From contig CAWJIH010000017.1 in NCBI GenBank assembly GCA_963842975.1, forward strand, positions 7,007 through 71,006: a stretch of DNA of 64,000 nt, written 5' to 3'. Positions within the stretch are counted from its first letter, which is position 1. Every line of letters begins with the position of its first letter. Shown here in pieces: positions 54,630-62,154 of the stretch. The DNA comes from JACJWR01 sp963842975. GTDB lineage: Bacteria; Actinomycetota; Actinomycetes; S36-B12; UBA10799. The notes under the pieces are model-generated. The model saw only the letters and a program-made list of their open reading frames with translations. It did not search any database and was not told the origin of the DNA. The translations under genes were made by a program, and so were the position numbers.

Positions 54630-55712
54630 GTGTTCGAATCCCCGCCAGCCGAACCCGACTTGGATTCGGCGGCTGAGTCCTATTTGACTGCAGCCTCGCA
54701 GGGACGTCGATCGGCTGCGCTCGGGGTTGTCCGCGGCCTGCTTGAGGAGGGGACTCGTCCAGAGGCGATCATTTCCGACGTTCTTGCCGCCGCACAAGTT
54801 CGAATCGGTCAGCAATGGCATGCGGGATCTGCAGGCGTAGGTGAAGGACACCGGGTGACATCGATCACCGTCGATGCGCTTCACCTTGTTGCGAGCTTGG
54901 CCACGGTGGGGAACTCGGAATCAACCGCGGCGATCAGTCGTCGAGAGGGTCGGCTATTGGTGACCTGCGTCGCGGGGGAGATGCACGAATTGCCCGCGCT
55001 GATGGCCGCCGAGGTGTTTCGGTTGCGTGGTTTTGACGTGACCTATGTGGGTGGTTCCATGCCGGTGGATTCGCTGGTTGGTTTGCTCGACGCTGAGCCG
55101 GCCACCGCCGTGGCCGTGGCCTGCTCGATGCCAGCCATGTTGATGGGGGCGTGGGAGACAATCTCGGCGCTGCGCCACAACGGTGTGTTCATCCTTGCCG
55201 GTGGTAGAGGATTCGGCCGAGGCGGCCGATGGTCGAAGGCGGTGGGGGCGGACGCCTGGGCGAGTAGTTTCGCTGATGGAGCGGGCATCCTTGCAGAGGT
55301 ACTCGGGTCTTCGCGTCCGGACCGGCGGGACCCGACCGGCAGCGCGATGGCGGCAGTTGAGGTCACCCGATTGCGCGTCGATGGTGCCGCAATTGTGGAG
55401 TCGGCGACGCGGGAAGCGGTCATCGTCTGGCCCAGGCTGCTCGAGTCGCCACTAGGGGTGCCTGGTTTCCGCGACGAATTGATCGCCGCGCTGGGAGCCG
55501 CCGGATCAGCTGCGATCGTTGATGATCCGCAGTTGCTGTTTGATCACATTGCCTGGTGGGAGTCGCTCACTTTGGCCCACGACCAAGATCTGGCGACGTT
55601 GCCCACGGCGTTCGAATTGCTCATCGAGGCCACCCCACCGGAGTTATCCACCACGCGCAGGCTGCTCGTGGATGCACTGGCTGCCTGTCGAGGTGGTCCC
55701 TGGGTGCGTTAG
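54630..55712 (+). CDS. Cobalamin (B12)-binding domain protein, corrinoid/CarH-like
   Basis: About 360 residues. The N-terminal helical bundle has IGQQWHAGSAGVGEGHRVTS, which fits the W-x(8-9)-E-(x)-H corrinoid-cap pattern of MtaC and CarH. A Rossmann-like B12 domain follows with LLVTCVAGEMHELPALMAAE, whose His is the expected lower axial ligand, and FDVTYVGGSMPVDSLVG. The C-terminal third has no recognised domain. There is no MerR-type DNA-binding domain. GTG 54630 is chosen because GAGGAGG is 9 nt upstream; ATG 54612 is in frame. It may be a light or B12 sensor, or a corrinoid carrier. Confidence 0.85.
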   Translation: MFESPPAEPDLDSAAESYLTAASQGRRSAALGVVRGLLEEGTRPEAIISDVLAAAQVRIGQQWHAGSAGVGEGHRVTSITVDALHLVASLATVGNSESTAAISRREGRLLVTCVAGEMHELPALMAAEVFRLRGFDVTYVGGSMPVDSLVGLLDAEPATAVAVACSMPAMLMGAWETISALRHNGVFILAGGRGFGRGGRWSKAVGADAWASSFADGAGILAEVLGSSRPDRRDPTGSAMAAVEVTRLRVDGAAIVESATREAVIVWPRLLESPLGVPGFRDELIAALGAAGSAAIVDDPQLLFDHIAWWESLTLAHDQDLATLPTAFELLIEATPPELSTTRRLLVDALAACRGGPWVR

Positions 55713-55800
55713 GGGGCAATCACAGTCCGGCGACGCCCGTCGCCCTTGGCTCGGTAGAGGGCTTGATCTGCCCGTGCCAGCAGTCCATCGAAATCACGCC
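55709..55800 (-). pseudogene. Remnant of a GGDEF (diguanylate cyclase) gene 3' end
   Basis: On the minus strand the frame ending in TAA at 55709 reads FDGLLARADQALYRAKGDG and then RRRTVIAP, which is the standard C-terminal end of a GGDEF domain. The coding sequence stops abruptly at the 3' end of the opine-type dehydrogenase gene, so only about 30 codons remain. It is best explained as the scar of a deletion or rearrangement between two minus-strand genes. Confidence 0.75.
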
Positions 55801-56915
55801 TCTCCGTAGGTCACGAATCGGAGCAGTTCATCCCGATCCAACCCTTCGATTCCGCATCGGCCGAGGGTGCGCAACTGCGGTCCCCAGTCGGTGCTGAGGA
55901 GGGCGCTCGCCAAGGTGATCACCGAGTTCATGATCGGCGTGGCAACGTTCACCGCGGCGCCAATCTGAGAGTAGATAGTCAAACCGATTGGCACGTCTTC
56001 GGTGAGGTAGCGGCTGTTGACCTCCGCCGGTCCCTTGATGCCGTGGAGCGCAGCGACGCCGCGGATCACCGACCAGAAAGAGTCGCCGCTGGGTCCGTAG
56101 CCCATGCGCGAGTAGGTGTCCTTCAAACTGAGCACCTCCACGCCTAGTGCCTCACCGATTGCCACCCGCTCGGCGTCAATAGCCTCGATTGCCCGGCACA
56201 CATGTGGTGTCATGCCCTCTTCGTAGTAGTAGAACTCCCCGTGGCTGTATTCGATGCGGCTGGCTGAGAGCAACACGCCGAGACAATGCAGTGTCGGGTT
56301 GGGGTTGTTGAGGCCGGCCTCGAAGACGTTGGCCATCATTTCGATTCCGGGGTAGAGGTCGTCGAGCAATTGCTGCACACCGGCGGTTCGATCCGACGGG
56401 AAGACCCCGGCCTGAACGAAGCGGCGACGACCGAACACCTTCACTGTCGTCGGACTTGTGATCCTGGTCGCATAGGGCAGGGCCGCGATCTCGGCTACGG
56501 TGAGGTCTTCGTCGACGCCGAGTTCTCGCAGCCGATTGCGGAAGTCCAGCGATCCCATCGAACCCGGCATCACCACATAGAGAGTGTCTGAAGAGACTGC
56601 CGGTGCCACTAGGTCGGCGAAGGCACGCTGGTGCATCGTCGGCACGACTATGAGCACCACCTCAGCCCCGGCGACCGCGTCTGGGATGGTCATGGCCACG
56701 CGAACAGGTGCCGAACCGCTGATCACGCCTTCGGCGTGCAGGACTCCGGCGTCCGCGATCCCCATCAAGTGTTCCGTGAGATCTGGATGATCCGCGAGCA
56801 CCACTTCGTGCCCGCGCATTCCAAGTTCCACGGCTGCGGTGCGCGCCCCGGCGCCACCGCCGAGGATTGTGACGCGCCGCTTCGTGATGGTGGTAGTCGC
56901 CTGGTTGTGTGTCAT
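55794..56915 (-). CDS. NAD/NADP octopine/nopaline dehydrogenase family protein
   Basis: A 373-residue dehydrogenase. The N-terminus is a Rossmann fold (RVTILGGGAGARTAAVELGM). The C-terminal opine domain has the catalytic-type His in NNPNPTLHCLGVLLSAS and DTYSRMGYGPSGDSF. The family links amino acids to keto acids reductively, or oxidises the products. No partner synthase adjoins. The stop abuts the GGDEF remnant, so its original downstream neighbour was lost. Confidence 0.9.
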   Translation of the reverse strand: MTHNQATTTITKRRVTILGGGAGARTAAVELGMRGHEVVLADHPDLTEHLMGIADAGVLHAEGVISGSAPVRVAMTIPDAVAGAEVVLIVVPTMHQRAFADLVAPAVSSDTLYVVMPGSMGSLDFRNRLRELGVDEDLTVAEIAALPYATRITSPTTVKVFGRRRFVQAGVFPSDRTAGVQQLLDDLYPGIEMMANVFEAGLNNPNPTLHCLGVLLSASRIEYSHGEFYYYEEGMTPHVCRAIEAIDAERVAIGEALGVEVLSLKDTYSRMGYGPSGDSFWSVIRGVAALHGIKGPAEVNSRYLTEDVPIGLTIYSQIGAAVNVATPIMNSVITLASALLSTDWGPQLRTLGRCGIEGLDRDELLRFVTYGEA

Positions 56916-57013
56916 GCCGCTCCCGCCGCTTCTGCCGTCGATGCCGCCGAAAACGTCAGGCTACGGCAGGCAGCGGAAGGTTGACGGTTGAGCGGCAGGG
57001 TGTTGGGAGCGCT

Positions 57014-58444
57014 CTAGGGCGAGTTGTTCGTTTTGGCTTCGGTTTGGACCACTTCTTCGCTTGGGGGATGGGGTTGTGCGTCGGTTGCATCGGCTTCATC
57101 GGCTGCATCGTCGGGAACGTCACTGCTGACTGCAAGCAACTCTGGATACGGCGGGCGATCCAGCAGTTTCGCCATCGCGTACTTCACAATCTCCTTGCCG
57201 GTAGCCATGATCGGAACCACGAGCAGAGCACCGATCAAGCCAGCAACCTGGACTCCGACGATCAGCCCGACCAGGATCGAAACCGGCATCATGCGCACCG
57301 CCCGACCCGTGATGAACGGCGCCATCACATTGGCCTGCAGCTGCACGACCACGACGTACACCACGACGATCACGAGAGTGAATGTCAAATTGGAGATGTC
57401 GAATCGAGTCGAACCGAGCGCGAATGCCGACAGCACGCCAGGGACTGCGGCCAGGATGGGTCCAAAGGTCGGGATCATGTTGAGCAGCGCCATGATCACG
57501 CCGAGCACGAAAGCGCCGGGAAGCCCCAATGCCCACAGTGCAAGCCATACCAACATGCCCGTCGCAAGGCTGTTGATCAATTGTCCGTAGAGATAGCCCT
57601 TCCAGATTCCATTGATGTTTGAACCAAGTTCTGTGACCTCCGGAAGGTAGCTAGTTGGGATGTAGGAGCGCACTCCGGCAGCGAATTTGTGGCTGTCGAT
57701 GTTGAGGTACACGGCCATCATGAGCGTCAGCAGCGAGGAGACCAGCAGGGCCGAAACTATGCCGCCGACCGTTCGCAACGAGTCGAGTGCTCCGCCGATC
57801 AGCAAGGATGCTTGCTGGCGGCCGACGGTGATGCGATTTGCCTCGTCGTCGCTGGTGTTGGCTGGCGCAGCCTCGGTGGCGTCTTCGTCGCTCGCGTCGG
57901 AGGGGGTGGTGTTCGCGGATTCAGGCCCCGCGGCGCTGGACTCTTGATCAGAATCGGAATCAGCGTCGGAATCAGCGTCGGCTTCAGAGTCGGATCCAGC
58001 GTCGGAGTCAGAGTCGGAATCAGCGAGTTGCTCGCGAAGTGGGCTCACGACTTCGCCCAGGTCGAAGGTGTAGCCGAAGACATCAACCGTCTCAACAGTG
58101 TTCAAGGTGTTCAACGCCGTCCCGCGGAGGGACTCAACTGCCTTCGGTGGGTCAACCTCCGAAACGGAGTTGATGATGCCGTTGGCCACGATCACCCCGA
58201 CTAGCACGGTGCCAAGAAACACCAGCAGGTAGCTCAGGATCAATGCCACAGCCTTGGGCATCCGCCCCACGCGAGTGGCGAAACGCACAGCGGGAGCCAC
58301 TAGAAACGCCAACAGACCCGCAAGAGCCACTAGCGGAAGTACGTCCCGGGCCAGATACAGCACTATCAGCCCGGCCACCACCAGGCCTCCGGCCACCATG
58401 CGCTTGGTGCTCGGTTGCCAATGTGGTGGCTGGGTGACGTCCAT
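57014..58444 (-). CDS. AI-2E family (PerM/TqsA-type) permease with Ser-Asp-rich insert
   Basis: A 476-residue membrane protein. Conserved blocks are ALAGLLAFLVAPAVRFATR at the N-terminus and LPGAFVLGVIMALLNMIPTF plus FGPILAAVPGVLSAFALGST in the C-terminal half. Family members export quorum signals or small molecules. Residues of about 140-200, in an extracytoplasmic loop, are an unusual insert dominated by Asp, Ser, Glu and Ala (ADSDSDSDAGSDSEADADSD and onward). This is encoded by an imperfect repeat of gaatcagcgtcg units (about 57940-58025). The C-terminus is also acidic. No regulator is adjacent. Confidence 0.87.
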   Translation of the reverse strand: MDVTQPPHWQPSTKRMVAGGLVVAGLIVLYLARDVLPLVALAGLLAFLVAPAVRFATRVGRMPKAVALILSYLLVFLGTVLVGVIVANGIINSVSEVDPPKAVESLRGTALNTLNTVETVDVFGYTFDLGEVVSPLREQLADSDSDSDAGSDSEADADSDADSDSDQESSAAGPESANTTPSDASDEDATEAAPANTSDDEANRITVGRQQASLLIGGALDSLRTVGGIVSALLVSSLLTLMMAVYLNIDSHKFAAGVRSYIPTSYLPEVTELGSNINGIWKGYLYGQLINSLATGMLVWLALWALGLPGAFVLGVIMALLNMIPTFGPILAAVPGVLSAFALGSTRFDISNLTFTLVIVVVYVVVVQLQANVMAPFITGRAVRMMPVSILVGLIVGVQVAGLIGALLVVPIMATGKEIVKYAMAKLLDRPPYPELLAVSSDVPDDAADEADATDAQPHPPSEEVVQTEAKTNNSP

Positions 58445-58602
58445 GGTTCCTCCCAGGTCCTTTCCGAGCCGGTGGTTGGCTGATGCGATGCCGCGATCTT
58501 AGGTGCGCGCATCCTGTGTGGGCTACAAAGTCACGGTTGCATCCCTCCAACGGCGCTGGGCGGGAGTTGAGGGTGGCTTGGTTCACATTCACGATCTGCC
58601 CG

Positions 58603-58638
58603 TTGATTGCTCATATGAACTGGTATTAATGTGTTCAT
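58603..58638 (+). promoter_or_regulatory. Promoter and dyad operator of arsR/metallothionein operon
   Basis: A dyad ATGAAC (58615-58620) / GTTCAT (58633-58638) overlaps the arsR start. A -10-like TATTAAT (58624-58630) and a -35-like TTGATT (58603-58608) place transcription start at or near the ATG 58637. No ribosome site is present, so the mRNA is probably leaderless. The dyad resembles TGAAC-N-GTTCA sites of SmtB/ArsR metal sensors and suggests autoregulation. Confidence 0.6.
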
Positions 58639-58933
58639 GGAAGCATTCGATGATGCTGAACTTGACGATGTGGCTGAGTTGTTCCGTCTGCTCTCCACAC
58701 CTGTGCGGTGCGGCATTGTGCTTGCTTTGGCAGACGGGCCAATGCCCGTGCACGAACTGGTGGAGGTGATGGGCGTGTCTCAGTCGCTCATGAGCCAGCA
58801 CCTGCGCGTGCTGCGGATGGCACGTCTGGTCTCAACCGAACGGCAGGGTCGCGAGACCTACTACGACCTTGTTGACCATCACGTGTCGCACATTGCTCGC
58901 GATGCGTTGGAACACACGAAGGAGAACCGATGA
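58637..58933 (+). CDS. ArsR/SmtB-family transcriptional regulator
   Basis: A 98-residue winged-helix repressor. It shows FRLLSTPVRCGIVLALADGP (alpha-2/alpha-3 region with a Cys), the recognition helix VSQSLMSQHLRVLRMARLVS and the C-terminal DLVDHHVSHIARDALEH. The latter resembles the alpha-5 metal site (D-x-H-x(9-10)-H) of zinc sensors. It overlaps the next gene by 4 nt (ATGA). The likely inducer is Zn(II) or a similar soft metal ion, and the likely target is its own operon. Confidence 0.9.
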   Translation: MEAFDDAELDDVAELFRLLSTPVRCGIVLALADGPMPVHELVEVMGVSQSLMSQHLRVLRMARLVSTERQGRETYYDLVDHHVSHIARDALEHTKENR

Positions 58934-59250
58934 CCGCCACATTGCAGCACGACCACCACGGAGTGAAGCACACCCACGGACCCGGGTGTGGCCATGAGGC
59001 CACCATCCACCTAGATCACGTCGACTACTCCCACGCGGGCACCTGGGAACACGAGCATCAGGGCCACTACGACACCTGTTCAGCGTGCGACTGTGGAGCA
59101 TGTGCCGGACAGTGCGTGGTGTGCGATACGGCGGGTTGCTCGTGTCCAACGTGTCTACACACCAAGTGTCAGTGCAGTCATTGCACGGATTCCTGCGCGA
59201 CCTGCGCCTGTGACGACTGCACCTGCACCACCTGCAAACACGCGGCCTAA
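58930..59250 (+). CDS. His-rich / Cys-rich metallothionein-like protein
   Basis: A 106-residue protein with no signal peptide. The N-terminal 48 residues hold 12 His (start HDHHGVKHTHGPGCGHEAT) and resemble short actinobacterial His-rich proteins linked to zinc genes. The C-terminal 58 residues contain 18 Cys, many in CxC, CxxC and CxCxxC spacing (CSACDCGACAGQC, then CSCPTCLHTKCQCSHC), plus three His and no aromatic residue, the hallmarks of a metallothionein. It is co-translated with the upstream ArsR regulator. It probably sequesters Zn, Cd, Cu or another soft metal in the cytoplasm. Confidence 0.85.
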   Translation: MTATLQHDHHGVKHTHGPGCGHEATIHLDHVDYSHAGTWEHEHQGHYDTCSACDCGACAGQCVVCDTAGCSCPTCLHTKCQCSHCTDSCATCACDDCTCTTCKHAA

Positions 59251-59316
59251 TTCGTCAACGGCGGCCGCTCCAAACACCGGGACAAACACCGGGACAAACT
59301 GAGCAAGCAAGGCGCT

Positions 59317-59436
59317 TCACAGCACGTAGTTCAGCGCCGCGTCCCAGTCCGGGTAGTCGCCGACGTGCAGGTGCTCGTGGTGCGACAGGGTCGCTTGGGT
59401 GATTGCTGCGCCGCCCCGGGGTGCCGGCAGGCGGGC
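59317..59436 (-). pseudogene. Coding-like tail in frame after the VOC gene stop
   Basis: Following the TGA of the VOC gene (59437) the same frame stays open to TGA 59317 and reads AITQATLSHHEHLHVGDYPD then WDAALNYVL, which looks like the end of a protein. It has no start of its own. It may be the remnant of a lost gene or a read-through extension. The family is not recognised. A tandem aaacaccgggac repeat lies just beyond, near 59272. Confidence 0.35.
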
Positions 59437-60231
59437 TCAGGATCCGAAACTGCCCACGGCCAGCGCGGCACCAGTCGGATCAAAGAGTCCACCGAAGCGA
59501 CCTGGGCCCATCTCCATGGTCTCGAACATCACCGTGGCACCTAGTTCCTGCGCCTTTGCCATGGAATCCTCACAGTCGGCGACGGCGAAGTAGACCAGCC
59601 AGAAACTGGGGATGTCTGCTGGCACCTCCGCAGGCAATGTGAGGAGGCCACCATTGCTCTTGTCGTCTCCCGCTTTGGCGGGGATCGAACAGATGTCGTA
59701 GCCGGGCTGCTCACCGGCTTCCCACTGCCAACCGAATGTGTCGGAGTAAAACTGCTTGACGCTTTCGGCATCCCGGGTCTGCAGTTCGTTCCAGGTCACC
59801 GCACCGGGAACGTTGAATACTTCCGCACCTTCATGGCTGGCTGGTTGCCAGATCCCCACGGCCGCACCTGCTGGATCGGCGATCATCGCCATCCGACCCT
59901 GGTCCATCACCGTCATGGCCGGCATCAACACACTCCCGCCGCCAGCCTGAGCTCGTTCCACCACTGCGTCGGCGTCTGCCGTGAGGACGTATGAGTTCCA
60001 GACGCTGGGCATGCCTGCCGCTGCCATGTCTGGCATCACCGGGCCCATCCCAGCGACCTTGGCTCCAGCTAGCAAGAATTGGGTGTAATACATGCCTTCC
60101 GGCAGTGGTAGATCCACATAGGTCCACCCAAACAGTTCGCCGTAGAACTCCTTTGAGCGTTCCATGTCGGTCGACGACAAATCCACCCAACCGAACAAAC
60201 CTTCAACGAAACTCACAGTGCTCACTCCCAT
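59437..60231 (-). CDS. VOC family protein with two glyoxalase-like domains
   Basis: A 264-residue protein with two vicinal-oxygen-chelate modules. The first begins FGWVDLSSTDMERSKEFYGE and ends MIADPAGAAVGIWQP. The second begins VTWNELQTRDAESVKQFYSD and ends GLFDPTGAALAVGSFGS. It resembles mycobacterial CFP30B/27-kDa-antigen-type proteins. The usual metal His/Glu positions are largely absent, so catalysis is doubtful. Function unknown; binding of a small molecule is likely. Confidence 0.87.
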   Translation of the reverse strand: MGVSTVSFVEGLFGWVDLSSTDMERSKEFYGELFGWTYVDLPLPEGMYYTQFLLAGAKVAGMGPVMPDMAAAGMPSVWNSYVLTADADAVVERAQAGGGSVLMPAMTVMDQGRMAMIADPAGAAVGIWQPASHEGAEVFNVPGAVTWNELQTRDAESVKQFYSDTFGWQWEAGEQPGYDICSIPAKAGDDKSNGGLLTLPAEVPADIPSFWLVYFAVADCEDSMAKAQELGATVMFETMEMGPGRFGGLFDPTGAALAVGSFGS

Positions 60232-60297
60232 CCATGCCCTGGCCCGATCTGGCCAAACTACGCCGTTCGCGGCGGGCAGGCAATGATCCGCGGGTCG

Positions 60298-60705
60298 TTA
60301 GGCGTCGGCGGGTGAGTACACCTCCACCGGGATGCCGTCGGGGTCATAGAGCACCACCAGAGTGCCTGATGAGGCCTCAACTAGCGGGTCGTGTGGGATG
60401 CCGCGCGCGTCGAGGTCATCGATCCACGCTCTGACGTCTTCGGCTGTGTCGACCGCCAGGGACAAGTGGTCGATACCCACCCGGACGTGATCGAAACGAT
60501 CCAACGGCGATGTGTCCGCGTGCCTTGTGAGGCCGACGATGAGTCCGCTGGGCAACTTGACCAGGGTCCGCTCGAAAGTCTCGGAGGTGCGTTCGCCGAC
60601 TACGCGTCCGCGCAGGACGTCGCAGTACCAGCGTGTGCTGCGCGAAAGGTCGGTCACGGTCAGCGTGATGTGGTGCACTGGCGGGCCGAGGGGCATGGAA
60701 GGCAT
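60298..60705 (-). CDS. VOC family protein (glyoxalase/bleomycin-resistance fold)
   Basis: A 135-residue single VOC domain pair. It has HHITLTVTDLSRSTRWYCDV at the N-terminus with a metal-type His, VGIDHLSLAVDTAEDVRAWI in the middle (second His) and LYDPDGIPVEVYSP at the C-terminus with the expected Glu. All metal-ligand positions look intact, so an enzymatic role (dioxygenase, lyase or isomerase) is possible. It lies 66 bp upstream of the two-domain VOC gene on the same strand. Confidence 0.88.
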   Translation of the reverse strand: MPSMPLGPPVHHITLTVTDLSRSTRWYCDVLRGRVVGERTSETFERTLVKLPSGLIVGLTRHADTSPLDRFDHVRVGIDHLSLAVDTAEDVRAWIDDLDARGIPHDPLVEASSGTLVVLYDPDGIPVEVYSPADA

Positions 60706-60824
60706 CCTATGGATTTTTCGCAGTGTGAGTCCTTCGGGCGTTGCGCCGGGGTGGATGAGCGCATCAGGTGTCCGCGTCTCGATGGCATTCCTTTCGCCTC
60801 GGACATGCTGCTAGGTTCCGTTGG

Positions 60825-61889
60825 GTGCCGAACGCGCAGGAGTCGCCGGGCCTGGATCGGCCCGACGACGAGGCCGTCATAGCCACGACGCAAGCCCTAG
60901 CCTGGCAGGCGCAGTACTGCCGCAGAGCCGGTTCGCCAGTGGCCGCGGCGATTCTGGACGCTGTCCGGAGCGACGTCGAGGGTGGTGGTGCACTCGCCGG
61001 GGAACTGCCACGGTCGGTGCGCTTCGGGGACTTGGTTGGACTGCGTGTGATGGCCGCCGTACACCGACTCGCACTCGAACGGCGGGCAACCGGGGTGGCC
61101 ATGTGTTTGCCGACCCTCGGCGGTACTCCGCCGCTGCCAGGCACCGAATCGGCCCAGCGTTTCGCCACCGAGGTGGTGGAGGCTCTCGTGGCCAACGACG
61201 GGATGTTGGCAGCCATGCTCGAATGGACCCCGCAAACCAACGAGACAGGTCGCGCGGCGCTGCTCCGGGTGGCGTTGTCGCGGCTGGGCACTGACCTACC
61301 TGTCCGCCTGCGCGAGATAGGTGCCTCGGCTGGCCTCAACCTTCGTGCCGACGCTCTACCCGGTTCGCCCGCCGAGTTCGGTCCGTTGCCGGCCGTTGCC
61401 GACCGGCTGGGTTGCGACCTGCATCCGGTGGATCCGACCACGCCGACGGGTCGGATCCTGCTGTCGTCGTACGTCTGGGTTGACGACGTCGAGCGCTTCA
61501 ACCGGCTTGGCCATGCCCTGGCGGTGGCCCGCGAGGTGCCGGCCATGGTGGTGCAGCAGGACGCCGGCGAATTCGTCGAATCATTAGACCTCGTGTCTGG
61601 CACGATGACGGTTCTTTGGCATAGCGCGATGTGGGTGTACCTGCCCTTGGAGACGAAGGCGCGGGTGCTTGCCGCCGTCGAGGCCATCTCCGCGCGGGCC
61701 ACTGCCGAGAAGCCATTCGCTCACGTGTCGTGGGAGTGGTCTGATTCGGCGGTGCGAGCGCATTCGTCGATGCCGTTCGAACTGGCCGTGCGGGTATGGT
61801 CCGGGCGCCCCGATGACGGCCGACGTGAGGTTCTGGCCGTCGGGATGTCGCACGGCTACCCGTTTGAGCTGGTCCCCGGAACGGGCTGA
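60825..61889 (+). CDS. DUF2332 family protein
   Basis: About 354 residues, recognised by the DUF2332 pattern: a helical N-terminus (TQALAWQAQYCRRAGSPVAA), LQ-rich helices and the signature VRLREIGASAGLNLRADALP followed by SSYVWVDDVERFNRLGHALA. The GASAGLNL block resembles a methyltransferase SAM loop, and VLWHSAMWVYLP follows in the expected place. Function is unproven. GTG 60825 is chosen; the frame is open upstream to 60768. It is divergent from the VOC gene. Confidence 0.85.
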   Translation: MPNAQESPGLDRPDDEAVIATTQALAWQAQYCRRAGSPVAAAILDAVRSDVEGGGALAGELPRSVRFGDLVGLRVMAAVHRLALERRATGVAMCLPTLGGTPPLPGTESAQRFATEVVEALVANDGMLAAMLEWTPQTNETGRAALLRVALSRLGTDLPVRLREIGASAGLNLRADALPGSPAEFGPLPAVADRLGCDLHPVDPTTPTGRILLSSYVWVDDVERFNRLGHALAVAREVPAMVVQQDAGEFVESLDLVSGTMTVLWHSAMWVYLPLETKARVLAAVEAISARATAEKPFAHVSWEWSDSAVRAHSSMPFELAVRVWSGRPDDGRREVLAVGMSHGYPFELVPGTG

Positions 61890-61951
61890 GTCGAGTCGCT
61901 CCGCCGCGGGGTGACTCGTCGCGCTAGCCCCAGCCGGTTCGACCGGGTGCG

Positions 61952-62020
61952 CAAAATCGACTGGATGTCGCAAAATCGACCAGGAATCCTGGTCGATTTT
62001 GGCTGTCTTGGTCGATTTTG
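61952..62020. repeat. Nested palindrome of four caaaatcgac units
   Basis: Two direct copies of caaaatcgac (61952 and 61971) face two inverted copies (62001 and 62020 ends). The core is a perfect 14-bp inverted repeat, caaaatcgaccagg / cctggtcgattttg, with a 3-nt spacer (61971-62001). It lies between the DUF2332 stop and the FUSC gene. It could be a terminator, an operator array or a mobile palindrome. Confidence 0.7.
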
Positions 62021-62035
62021 GGCGCGGGAGGGCAG

Positions 62036-62095
62036 GGCAGGGCGCGGGGCGGCAGGGCGCGGGGCGGCAGGGCGCGGGGCGGCAGGGCGCGGGCG
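62036..62095. repeat. 15-bp GC-rich minisatellite
   Basis: ggcagggcgcggggc is repeated three times exactly (62036, 62051, 62066), with a fourth variant copy from 62081. All bases are G or C except one A per unit. The 15-bp period leaves the frame into the FUSC gene open (reading GRQGA units), so a longer product starting near 61999 cannot be excluded. The repeated G-runs could form quadruplexes. Confidence 0.85.
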
Positions 62096-62154
62096 CGGGG
62101 CGCAAGAGGGTCGAAGGCGAGCGTCACGCCGATCTACGGTGGTTAACTGACAAC

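Noticed and set aside
54625..54660. tRNA T-arm-like gttcgaatcc
   Set aside because: The flanking bases do not form a T stem and no acceptor or anticodon arms are present; it is the 5' end of the B12-binding gene.
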